Shown piece after piece: positions 34,887 through 42,256 of a stretch of DNA of 45,461 bases. This stretch comes from Actinomycetota bacterium (GTDB lineage: Bacteria; Actinomycetota; Actinomycetes; Nanopelagicales; Nanopelagicaceae): contig RGHD01000007.1 of assembly GCA_010024385.1 (NCBI GenBank), positions 1 to 45,461 on the forward strand, given 5' to 3'. The notes under the pieces are model-generated. The model had not been told where the DNA came from and searched no databases. It saw only the letters and a program-made list of their open reading frames with translations. A program made the translations under genes and the position numbers. Position 1 is the stretch's first letter, and every line of letters starts with the position of its first letter.

Positions 34887-35942
34887 ATGAGCAAAAAGAT
34901 TGAAACCAGCGCAATTACTGCCGGACGTCCAGCAGTCACACCAGATGCACCACTTAATCCTTCAATTGATTTAACGTCAACTTTTCACTCAGGTGGTCCG
35001 ATTGGTTATGGCCGTTATGGAAACCAAACATGGACATCGCTAGAAGATGCAATAAGTGAGTTAGAGGGTGGACAGACTCTTACTTTTTCTTCTGGCATGG
35101 CAGCAATTAGTGCGGTTTTTTCAATTCTTCCAGTAGGTGCACCTATCGTTGCATCAAATCAAGGCTATAGCGGTGTGATGAGTTTGTTGAATTCTTTTCA
35201 CACAAGCGGTCGTCTGGAAGTTAGATTCGTAGATGTAGTAAATACTCAAGAGGTAATTGATGCGATGAAAGGTGCAGCTCTGGTTTGGCTAGAGTCGCCA
35301 ACAAATCCATGTTTAGATGTGGCTGATCTTCCTGCTTTGATTAGCGCAGCAAAAAAGCTAGGAATAGGTGTTGCAGTCGATAACACCTTCGCAACTCCAC
35401 TTGTGCAAAATCCGCTGGCAATGGGCGCTGACATTGTGATGCACTCTGTTACTAAGTTCTTATCTGGCCATAGTGATGTTTTGATGGGATCACTCTCAAT
35501 TAGTGATCCAGCATTATTTAAGCGTCTGCATGATTCACGTAGCTTTAACGGCTCTATTCCAGGTCCATTTGAGGCTTGGCTTGCACTGCGTGGATTGCGC
35601 ACATTCCCGCTGCGCTTTAACAAGTCACAAGAAAACGCTAAGGAGTTAGTAAAACGACTCACGAGCCATCCAAAAATCTCACGTGTTCGCTATCCAGGTT
35701 TTGGAGCCATCGTTTCTTTTGAAGTTGATGGAACTGCAGAACAAACCCAAAAAGTCTGTGAATCATCAACAATGATTGCTCATGCCACATCATTGGGTGG
35801 AGTTGAGTCACTATGGGAGCGCAGACGCCGCTGGCCAATTGAATCTCCAACCGTTCCAGAGCAGCTCATTCGTCTATCAGTGGGCTGTGAGCACGTTGAT
35901 GATATTTGGGACGACATCACTAGAGCTCTAAACGCCATCTAG
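34887..35942 (+). CDS. Trans-sulfuration PLP enzyme (cystathionine gamma-synthase/lyase family)
   Basis: Cys/Met-metabolism PLP enzyme of 351 aa. It has YGRYGNQTWTSLEDAISELEGG for cofactor contacts, FSSGMAAISAV, WLESPTNP, VDNTFATP and the Schiff-base Lys190 in SVTKFLSGHSDV. It is about 30 residues shorter than typical MetB/MetC. Whether it synthesises cystathionine (MetB), cleaves it (MetC/CTH) or acts as a methionine gamma-lyase cannot be told. It follows the FAD enzyme and the PatB-like lyase in one direction, giving a sulfur amino-acid cluster. Confidence 0.88.
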   Translation: MSKKIETSAITAGRPAVTPDAPLNPSIDLTSTFHSGGPIGYGRYGNQTWTSLEDAISELEGGQTLTFSSGMAAISAVFSILPVGAPIVASNQGYSGVMSLLNSFHTSGRLEVRFVDVVNTQEVIDAMKGAALVWLESPTNPCLDVADLPALISAAKKLGIGVAVDNTFATPLVQNPLAMGADIVMHSVTKFLSGHSDVLMGSLSISDPALFKRLHDSRSFNGSIPGPFEAWLALRGLRTFPLRFNKSQENAKELVKRLTSHPKISRVRYPGFGAIVSFEVDGTAEQTQKVCESSTMIAHATSLGGVESLWERRRRWPIESPTVPEQLIRLSVGCEHVDDIWDDITRALNAI

Positions 35943-35964
35943 GGCGGGAATTCGCAATAGAGAG

Positions 35965-35970
35965 TATTTT
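35965..35970 (+). promoter_or_regulatory. -10 box of leaderless 49-aa gene promoter
   Basis: TATTTT followed by tgtctc (6 nt) and then the ATG at 35977. Confidence 0.5.
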
Positions 35971-35976
35971 TGTCTC

Positions 35977-36126
35977 ATGATTAAAGCCCTTCGCCGGACC
36001 ATTGCAGCAGTAACTGTTGCTGTGTTGGCTTTTCGCGCCGTGGGCTCATTCCTTTCATGGATAGAACACCAAGAAGATACTGCGGCAGATACGTGGATTG
36101 ATGAAGATGAGTTTGAGGATGTCTGA
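35977..36126 (+). CDS. 49-aa single-pass membrane microprotein
   Basis: Short ORF below the track cutoff, encoding 49 aa: a basic start (MIKALRR), one hydrophobic helix (TIAAVTVAVLAFRAVGSFLSW, about 8-28) and an acidic tail (DTWIDEDEFEDV). The positive-inside N-terminus and acidic outside tail are what a real bitopic microprotein would show. A leaderless -10 box precedes the ATG, and its stop lies inside the start of the next membrane gene (8-bp overlap), which suggests coupling. I do not recognise a family. Confidence 0.6.
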   Translation: MIKALRRTIAAVTVAVLAFRAVGSFLSWIEHQEDTAADTWIDEDEFEDV

Positions 36127-36502
36127 TTCAACCTACATAGCAGGAACATGCAACATTGGACAAAAAGAGATTCGTAGAAGGCAATTTGTTGCCCTCGTTG
36201 GTCTATTTCTTTCCATATCATCTTTAATTGGAATGATTTCAGTTAGTGCTCCAACTGGTGCACGCGTGGGAATATTTCTACCTTTAATGGTGGCATCGGT
36301 GGGCTTTGTTCAGTCACGCAGTAAGTTCTGTTTGGCTTATGGTTTTGCTGGCACGTTCAATTTCGGCAAACTTGGCGATCTTTCCCGGGTGAGTGACCCA
36401 CAAGACAAAGCAGCAGATCGAGCTACAGCGTTAAAAATTCTTGGAAAATCTTTTCTCCTTGCTTTTATAGCAACATTGGTGGTTCTAGTACTACCCTTTT
36501 AA
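36119..36502 (+). CDS. Small two-helix membrane protein with conserved Cys
   Basis: Protein of 127 aa. It has an N-terminal GTCNIGQKEIRRRQ, a central hairpin of two membrane segments (FVALVGLFLSISSLIGMIS and GIFLPLMVASVGFV), then QSRSKFCLAYGFAG and a third C-terminal hydrophobic segment. The CNIG..E..RR and FxQxRxKxC pattern recurs in small uncharacterised bacterial membrane proteins. The track start at 36098 lies inside the microprotein gene; ATG 36119 is the likely start. Two bases separate it from hpf. Function unknown. Confidence 0.68.
   Translation: MSDSTYIAGTCNIGQKEIRRRQFVALVGLFLSISSLIGMISVSAPTGARVGIFLPLMVASVGFVQSRSKFCLAYGFAGTFNFGKLGDLSRVSDPQDKAADRATALKILGKSFLLAFIATLVVLVLPF
36492..36497 (+). 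promoter_or_regulatory. -10 box of leaderless hpf promoter
   Basis: TACCCT followed by tttaaac (7 nt) and then the ATG at 36505; it lies inside the end of the upstream gene. Confidence 0.55.
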
Positions 36503-36504
36503 AC

Positions 36505-36843
36505 ATGAAAATTCAAATTCATGCCCGTAATGCCGAACTTGCTGAAGACTTTAGAGAAATCGCAGAAGAAAAATTAAATTCTATGGAGCGTTTTGGTGTC
36601 GTTATAGACCGCGTTGAAATAGAAATACTCCATGAATCTAATCCACGTCTAGGTAAACATTCACACCGAGTGATTCTGACATCTCATGGCTCAGGGCCGC
36701 TGCTTCGTGCAGAGGCAAGTGAATTTAATGATCTTGCCGCTTTTGATGCTGCGATGAAGAGCTTTGATATTCAAATCCGTAGGATTCATGAAAAAAGTAA
36801 AGACTATAGTCGAGAAACAGTAAGGACTAAAGATATTAATTAA
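36505..36843 (+). CDS. Short ribosome hibernation factor (HPF/RaiA family)
   Basis: Ribosome-binding protein of 112 aa. The S30AE fold is visible: MKIQIHARNAELAEDFREIAEEKLNSMERF, then VEIEILHESNPRLG and ASEFNDLAAFDAAMKSFDIQIRR. It would bind the small subunit in stationary phase or stress. Actinobacteria normally carry a long HPF (over 200 aa with a C-terminal dimerisation domain) between comF and secA; here that site is empty and this short form sits about 12 kb beyond secA. Its stop shares TTAA with terC. A leaderless promoter fits rapid stress expression, which is inference. Confidence 0.85.
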   Translation: MKIQIHARNAELAEDFREIAEEKLNSMERFGVVIDRVEIEILHESNPRLGKHSHRVILTSHGSGPLLRAEASEFNDLAAFDAAMKSFDIQIRRIHEKSKDYSRETVRTKDIN

Positions 36844-37745
36844 ATTATCTCACTGCCATCTTTCCTAGTTGCAGTAAGGCTGGCTACTGTGGTGATCGCT
36901 AAGCTGCCAATAATTACGCCTAAACTAAGTTCTAGACTGACCTCTGGGATGTGGACACCGGCAATGTCATGAATACCGATGCCATGAAAAGCTTCCATAA
37001 TCATTTTTGTTCCTATAAATCCCAAGATAAATGAGAGTCCTTTAGAGAGAAATACCAAGCGAGTTAAAAGGCCCTCGAGCAAGAAGTAGAGCTGACGTAA
37101 ACCCATGAGGGCAAAGACGTTAGCAGTAGTAACTATGTAAGGATCTTTGGTTAAACCAAAAATCGCAGGAATTGAATCGAGAGAGAAGACCAAGTTTGTG
37201 AGTCCCAACGCGACTAGTGCAATTGCAAAAGTACTAAATCCACGCTTTTTCAATACTCCAACTACTTTGCCCTCCTTCCACTCTTCTTCTTCATTTCCTT
37301 TAGCCAACTGCCAGGCTGTATAGATGAGAAATATTCCAAAGAGAAAGAAGATGCTAGCGAAGCGGGAAATTAGTGCAGCGCCAAGTGGGATCAATAGAGC
37401 ACGAATTGCAATCGTGAGCATAATTCCAAGTAGGAGAACTAACTGCTGTGCTTCTTTTTGGACTTTTAAGCTAGCTAAAATAATGATAAATACAAAAATA
37501 TTATCTACTGAGAGCGCATATTCGGTCAGCCATCCGGCAAAAAATTCTTTCTGGCCTTCATTACTTACCCAGTGGGGAAGTAATGCACCAAAGACGAGAG
37601 CAGTTGCAATGTAGAAAACAGTCCAGAAAGATGCTTCGAGCATTGACGTTGCTTTTTTGCGTCGAATAACCGCAATCCCCAAGTCAAAGAGAATGACTAC
37701 AGCTAGTACTGCAATTGTGATTACCCAGGTAGTGGTTGTTTCCAT
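36840..37745 (-). CDS. TerC family integral membrane protein
   Basis: Membrane protein of 301 aa with about nine hydrophobic segments. TerC/Alx signatures: EYALSVDNIFVFIIIL near residue 75 and the second repeat LVFSLDSIPAIFGLTKDPYIV near 185, with acidic residues inside the helices that bind metal. Relatives export manganese, including to metalate exported proteins; the tellurium name is historical. It starts 17 bp after the glucosidase stop and may share its transcript. The 3' end overlaps hpf by 4 bp. Confidence 0.92.
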   Translation of the reverse strand: METTTTWVITIAVLAVVILFDLGIAVIRRKKATSMLEASFWTVFYIATALVFGALLPHWVSNEGQKEFFAGWLTEYALSVDNIFVFIIILASLKVQKEAQQLVLLLGIMLTIAIRALLIPLGAALISRFASIFFLFGIFLIYTAWQLAKGNEEEEWKEGKVVGVLKKRGFSTFAIALVALGLTNLVFSLDSIPAIFGLTKDPYIVTTANVFALMGLRQLYFLLEGLLTRLVFLSKGLSFILGFIGTKMIMEAFHGIGIHDIAGVHIPEVSLELSLGVIIGSLAITTVASLTATRKDGSEII

Positions 37746-37761
37746 AGGAGAAGTCTGTCAG

Positions 37762-39369
37762 TTAAGCCAAGAACCAAGCTGTTGAACGTGCTGGAATGAC
37801 CTTTTTTCCATCTCGAGCATCAACTGTGCCTCCACTCACGATTATTAATTTGCCTTCAGCGTCACATTCTTTAGCAGAATCTGAAAGATTCATGACCACG
37901 GTGATAGCTCCTCTGGAATATGAGAGTAATGATTCGCCCTTACTCCCGTGATAACAAGACTCGAGCCAGGTTATTCCACCTGCTCCAACTAAAAATTCTT
38001 TGCGAAGTTCCAAGGCATTTCTATACAAATGAAGTGAACTCTTTGGATCAGCCAATTCACTCTCAACAGTTAGATCTTTCCAACTCTGTGAAATTGGTAG
38101 CCAAGGTTTTCCAGTGCTAAATCCAAAAGGAGTTGTATTTCCACTCCATGGCAATGGCACACGTGCACCATCTCTGCCCTTGATTTGCCCATTGGTTCTA
38201 AAAAATGTTGGGTCTTGTCTATCTGAGTCCTCAATCTGTCCATCAGGTAATCCTAATTCCTGACCAGCAAAAACATAGGCAGAGCCAGGCAGACCAAAAA
38301 CAAATAGCGCAAGTGCGCGTGCTTGCTCATCACCTATTCGGGTAGCAACACGTGGTGAATCATGATTACTCAATGCCCAGGTTGGCAGGGCATTTACTGT
38401 GGCATTGAGGGAAATAGATCTTTCAATGACATCAAATAGGACTTTAGAATCAAATTCAGCAGTTAGTAAATCGAAATTAAAGACTTGATGGAGTTCATCT
38501 GCGCGGACATAGCGTGTGGCATTTACTGGTGGATGAACCCAAGCTTCTGCAACTGCCATTATTTCACGCTCTCCATATGAATCAAAAAGCTTTCGCCATT
38601 TCCTATAAATCTCATGCACGCCTTGGCGATCAAAATATGGCACTGTAAGCAAAAGTGCGTTACGTACTTCAGCATCCATTGCCACATCAAGGCGCAAGGC
38701 GTTACTCAACCCTTGTGGGTCAGAGTGATTTATCAATACGTCTTCTTTAATTAAACCGTGGGCTACATCAATTCTGAATCCATCAACACCTAAATCAATC
38801 CAAAAACGCAGAGTCTTCTCAAAGTCAGCATTTACTTCAGGATTTTCCCAATTCAAATCTGGTTGCGAAGAATCAAAGAGGTGTAAGTAGAACTGTCCAT
38901 CTGCTACTTGGGTCCAGGATGGACCACCAAAGAGTGAGATCCAGTTGTTTGGCGGAGTTCCATCGGGATTTGCATCATAGAAATGGAATCGCTCACGCTC
39001 TTTAGAACCTCGACCGGCTTTCAAGGCTGCTTGGAACCATTCATGTTGATCGGAGAAATGATTAGGAACAATGTCTGCAATTACTCGCAAATTGCGCCTA
39101 TGAGCTTGTGCTATTAATTCTTTTGCGTCATCAAGATTTCCAAATCGAGGGTCAACATCGCGGGGATTAGCAACGTCATAACCACCATCTTTGTTGGGGG
39201 ATGTATAGAAAGGGCTCAACCAAATTGCATCCACACCCAAATTTTTCACATAGTCCAGTTGGCTAGTAACTCCAGGTAGATCTCCCTCACCATCGCCATT
39301 GCTATCAAAGAATGAGCGTGGATAGATCTGATAAATCGTGGCTTCTTTCCACCACGGCGCAGAATTCAT
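37762..39369 (-). CDS. GH13 alpha-glucosidase (oligo-1,6-glucosidase type)
   Basis: Alpha-amylase family enzyme of 535 aa hydrolysing alpha-glucosidic linkages of short maltooligo- or isomaltooligosaccharides. WWKEATIYQIYPRSF and NGDGEGDLPGV at the start, IADIVPNHFS, nucleophile Asp in GFRIDVAHGL, acid/base Glu in MAVAEAWV, and the third Asp in LSNHDSPR are all visible. No signal peptide is seen, so it acts in the cytoplasm on imported sugars. TAAGTT lies 6 nt before the ATG (leaderless). Sucrose or trehalose preference cannot be excluded. Confidence 0.92.
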   Translation of the reverse strand: MNSAPWWKEATIYQIYPRSFFDSNGDGEGDLPGVTSQLDYVKNLGVDAIWLSPFYTSPNKDGGYDVANPRDVDPRFGNLDDAKELIAQAHRRNLRVIADIVPNHFSDQHEWFQAALKAGRGSKERERFHFYDANPDGTPPNNWISLFGGPSWTQVADGQFYLHLFDSSQPDLNWENPEVNADFEKTLRFWIDLGVDGFRIDVAHGLIKEDVLINHSDPQGLSNALRLDVAMDAEVRNALLLTVPYFDRQGVHEIYRKWRKLFDSYGEREIMAVAEAWVHPPVNATRYVRADELHQVFNFDLLTAEFDSKVLFDVIERSISLNATVNALPTWALSNHDSPRVATRIGDEQARALALFVFGLPGSAYVFAGQELGLPDGQIEDSDRQDPTFFRTNGQIKGRDGARVPLPWSGNTTPFGFSTGKPWLPISQSWKDLTVESELADPKSSLHLYRNALELRKEFLVGAGGITWLESCYHGSKGESLLSYSRGAITVVMNLSDSAKECDAEGKLIIVSGGTVDARDGKKVIPARSTAWFLA

Positions 39370-39375
39370 GAGGTG

Positions 39376-39381
39376 AACTTA
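39376..39381 (-). promoter_or_regulatory. -10 box of leaderless GH13 promoter
   Basis: TAAGTT on the minus strand, then cacctc (6 nt), then the ATG at 39369. Confidence 0.6.
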
Positions 39382-39454
39382 TTCGAGAGTGTTGAACACA
39401 GGCAATGCAAGAACTCTGAAACTGAGGTTAGCAAGGTCTCGCTTTTATAACGAT

Positions 39455-39832
39455 TTAACTCTTAAGTCGAGCCTCAACATCGTGCATTAATTTATGCATG
39501 TCTTTAGTCAATTGGTGGAGTTCAGTTACTTCTTTGTGAGCTAAGTCTCTAGCTTCTTTGGCTAGTTCGAATTCAGCAAGCGTAGCGACGTGGGTCTGAT
39601 TGATGGTTTCTTCAACACTTTGTGATTGTACTTTTTGGCCAACCATAATTATTGAGAGTAAAACTAGTTGTAGGAAAGTTTGTGCCACCCAAGAAACGAT
39701 GATAATTGAATCACCGGATTGAATTGCTTTAGGAAGTGAAATAAGAGCGATACCTGCAAACAGATATGCACACCACATCGTTGCAACACCAGTAGTTACT
39801 TTTTGAGCTAGCCATAAGTTAAATTTCTTCAC
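39455..39832 (-). CDS. Two-helix membrane protein with coiled-coil tail (DUF1003-like)
   Basis: Protein of 125 aa. Two membrane segments (about 16-34 and 42-64) are followed by a C-terminal helical coiled coil (about 75-122; LAEFELAKEARDLAHKEVTELHQL). The hairpin ending in LLSIIMVGQKVQSQSVEE resembles DUF1003-type proteins, but the match is loose. It starts with GTG, fixed by a TATCGT box 6 nt upstream. It lies alone between the glucosidase and a secreted protein on the same strand. Function unknown. Confidence 0.62.
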   Translation of the reverse strand: MKKFNLWLAQKVTTGVATMWCAYLFAGIALISLPKAIQSGDSIIIVSWVAQTFLQLVLLSIIMVGQKVQSQSVEETINQTHVATLAEFELAKEARDLAHKEVTELHQLTKDMHKLMHDVEARLKS

Positions 39833-39838
39833 GTACTA

Positions 39839-39844
39839 ACGATA
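39839..39844 (-). promoter_or_regulatory. -10 box of leaderless promoter for the 125-aa gene
   Basis: TATCGT on the minus strand, then tagtac (6 nt), then GTG at 39832. Supports the GTG start. Confidence 0.6.
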
Positions 39845-39857
39845 GTCAATAATTTCC

Positions 39858-40307
39858 CTATTTGGTTGGAGAAGGTGAAGATTTCTTATTTTTCATTTTG
39901 TTTAGGATAGCCACCTCAACTGGCTTAATTGGCTTTACGGGTGGAGTAGGAAGAGAACCCAACGCAGCTATGGCGGCATCGCGGGCAACGCTTGCCGCGG
40001 TCACTGCAATCTTTTGATTAGTGAGAATCTCATTTTTGGATGCAGCTGTTTTTGCTAATTTCATCGCTGTGCGAGCTTCACGGTTTGCAGTTTCGACTGC
40101 AGCCATAAATATTCGATTTATTTGAGATCGCGCTTTTTCACGATTTTGAACTAATAGTCGGTATTGATCCAAATCAAATTTGTACTGATTCATTAGCATT
40201 TGATAATCCGGAGATGGCGAAGGAGAGTCATCGGCTGAAGCATGAAAGGAGGTAGAAAGGAGAAAGGTCATCACCATGACAATTAGTGCCAGCCCTCTGA
40301 TTCTCAT
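39858..40307 (-). CDS. Small secreted Ala/Lys-rich helical protein
   Basis: Protein of about 149 aa with a signal peptide (MRIRGLALIVMVMTFLLSTSFHASA) and probable cleavage after HASA. The mature part opens with a Ser-Pro stretch, continues as a long charged helix (EKARSQINRIFMAAVETANREARTAMK), and ends in a Pro/Lys-rich tail (PTPPVKPIKP, KKSSPSPTK) that could contact the wall. Starts at 40322 or 40367 are possible; I choose the ATG giving a clean signal peptide. Divergent from the second two-component system with 99 bp between, so it may be a target or a sensor accessory. No family recognised. Confidence 0.6.
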   Translation of the reverse strand: MRIRGLALIVMVMTFLLSTSFHASADDSPSPSPDYQMLMNQYKFDLDQYRLLVQNREKARSQINRIFMAAVETANREARTAMKLAKTAASKNEILTNQKIAVTAASVARDAAIAALGSLPTPPVKPIKPVEVAILNKMKNKKSSPSPTK

Positions 40308-40406
40308 GGCTACATGATGCATGTAAGTGTTGTGATTTTTCTGTGAAATGCCTTCAGAAAGTGACAAATTATTGGATTTACTGCTTCATCATGCAAGAGT
40401 GGCCCC

Positions 40407-41093
40407 ATGGCACAGCTGATCATGATCGTTGACGATGAGCCGGGGGTCCGTGCCCTTCTTAATGACACTTTGCGCATCGCCGGCTTTGAGACTGTGGAAG
40501 CCACAGATGGAATGTCTGCATTAACTCTATTGCGAACCCATAAGCCTGATCTTCTGGTTATCGATATCAATATGCCTCTCATGGATGGTTTTGAATTAGT
40601 GGAGCGATTGCGAAGCTCTAATGACTTAACACCAGTGCTCATGCTCACTGCACGTGAAGATAGGGAAGACATCACCCGTGGATTAAAAATTGGTGCAGAT
40701 GACTATGTTATTAAGCCGCTCAAATCTAATGAAGAGTTGATTTTGCGTATTAAAGCGATTCTACGTCGCTCAACCAAAAATACTGAGACTCCTACACTGC
40801 TCTCATGTGGACCAATTTCAATCGATGATGATCAACACCAAGTCACTTTTAATGGAGAGGAAGTAGATCTTTCACCAACCGAGTACCGCCTTCTACAGAT
40901 TTTGATTGAGAAGAAGGGGAAAGTGCTCAGCAAGAATCTTTTGCTAGATGAAGTTTGGGGTATTACTTTTGAATCTGAAAGTACCGTTGTGGACACCTAC
41001 ATCTCATATCTACGAAAGAAACTGCACCGAGATGGATTTGAAGGCATCAAGACAATTCGAGGTGTTGGATTTCAAATCCAGGAGCCTAAATAA
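40407..41093 (+). CDS. OmpR-type response regulator
   Basis: Response regulator of 228 aa. Receiver domain about 1-120 with VDDE (8-11), phospho-acceptor Asp53 in LVIDINMPLMDG and Lys103 in YVIKPL. The winged-helix effector domain (about 135-226) ends in IRGVGFQIQ. It pairs with the kinase 5 bp downstream. Its targets are not shown by sequence; the divergent secreted-protein gene is a natural candidate. Distinct from MtrA elsewhere in the window. Confidence 0.93.
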   Translation: MAQLIMIVDDEPGVRALLNDTLRIAGFETVEATDGMSALTLLRTHKPDLLVIDINMPLMDGFELVERLRSSNDLTPVLMLTAREDREDITRGLKIGADDYVIKPLKSNEELILRIKAILRRSTKNTETPTLLSCGPISIDDDQHQVTFNGEEVDLSPTEYRLLQILIEKKGKVLSKNLLLDEVWGITFESESTVVDTYISYLRKKLHRDGFEGIKTIRGVGFQIQEPK

Positions 41094-41098
41094 GTCTA

Positions 41099-42247
41099 AT
41101 GAAGAATAGAACTCGTCAACTAATTTCCACTGCTCTTATTACTTCAATTCTCTCCATTTTTATTGGTGGCTTTGCAGTTGTGAACACATATCGCAGTGAA
41201 ATTGCGATGATTGATAAGCGTCTTAATCAAGTTGAAAGTGATATTCGAGTAAATCCAATGGATGCCGTCAGTATCGCCCTGCTGAGTATTGAACAAAACA
41301 ATTTTGATTTTACTTTAGGTTTTGCAACTCCTTCAGGAGAAGTAACTATTTTACGTGAATCCATTGGCACACCTTTGGAGGGACCGGACCTTCGTCTTCG
41401 CATTATTCCAATCCCTGAAGGCGATAAGTTAATAGTCGTTGCATCACTAGCTGATATCAATAGAGAATTAGCCATCAATCTTTGGAAGCTACTCATTTTC
41501 ATTATTTTTGCAAACGTCCTGGCGTCAATTGCAACAACACTGCTTTCTCGCTCTGGAGCATTAGCTCAAGAGCGATTGCAAAGGCAGAAGATGCAAGAGT
41601 TCATAGGTGATGCCGCTCATGAACTGCGCACACCTATGACCGTTGTGAAGGGCTATGCCGAACTTCTCAAAGGTAAGCAGTTAGATCCTGAGCGAGAGAG
41701 CGCAGCATTTGAGCGACTTAACAGCGAGTTAAAGCGAATGGATTTCCTGATTTCTGATTTATTGATGTTGGCCCAGCTTGGGGAAGAAGGAAATATTGAG
41801 TTTGAGAGCATTGATATTGCCCAGTTAGTGCGTGAGAACATCTCTGACTTTAAAGAAATAGCACCTACTCATCCGGTCACCACTCAGATTGATGAGAGTG
41901 CCAAATTAGTTGGCTCTGAAAAGTATTTACAGCGCTTTATCCAAAATGCACTAACTAATATCCGCTTACACACACCCGCAAACACCTCAGTGCGAGTAAG
42001 CGTTAAGGCCGAAAAACAGATAACAATCATTATTGAAGACAGTGGCCCAGGCTTACCTCCTGAATCTTATGGAGAGAAAATTCGAGGACTTAAGCGCTTT
42101 GATAGATCTCGCTCCCGAGATAAGGGCGGCACGGGACTGGGTATGAGCATCATGAATGCAGTTATTGAAAGACATAAGGGGACATTTACTCTTCGCAAGA
42201 GCGAACTTGGCGGCTTGGCAATTGAAGTTCACCTGCCTCGCACTTAG
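41099..42247 (+). CDS. Sensor histidine kinase
   Basis: Histidine kinase of 382 aa. Membrane segments about 8-29 and 128-148 enclose a ~98-residue extracytoplasmic sensor. There is no clear HAMP; only ~25 residues separate the second segment from the dimerisation box GDAAHELRTPMTVVKGYAELL (His174). The HATPase domain has N box IQNALTNIRLH, EDSGPGLPPE and GGTGLGMSIM. Partner of the preceding regulator. The signal sensed is unknown. Its stop codon is embedded in the -10 box of the next gene. Confidence 0.92.
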   Translation: MKNRTRQLISTALITSILSIFIGGFAVVNTYRSEIAMIDKRLNQVESDIRVNPMDAVSIALLSIEQNNFDFTLGFATPSGEVTILRESIGTPLEGPDLRLRIIPIPEGDKLIVVASLADINRELAINLWKLLIFIIFANVLASIATTLLSRSGALAQERLQRQKMQEFIGDAAHELRTPMTVVKGYAELLKGKQLDPERESAAFERLNSELKRMDFLISDLLMLAQLGEEGNIEFESIDIAQLVRENISDFKEIAPTHPVTTQIDESAKLVGSEKYLQRFIQNALTNIRLHTPANTSVRVSVKAEKQITIIIEDSGPGLPPESYGEKIRGLKRFDRSRSRDKGGTGLGMSIMNAVIERHKGTFTLRKSELGGLAIEVHLPRT

Positions 42248-42250
42248 ACT
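42245..42250 (+). promoter_or_regulatory. -10 box of leaderless methyltransferase promoter
   Basis: TAGACT overlaps the kinase TAG stop; tacttg (6 nt) follows, then GTG at 42257. The identical hexamer sits before argG. It favours GTG 42257 over the TTG at 42254. Confidence 0.5.
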
Positions 42251-42256
42251 TACTTG

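Noticed and set aside
35246-35662. 138-aa minus-strand ORF inside the CGS-type gene
   Set aside because: Shadow of a strongly conserved PLP enzyme; no motif and no promoter.
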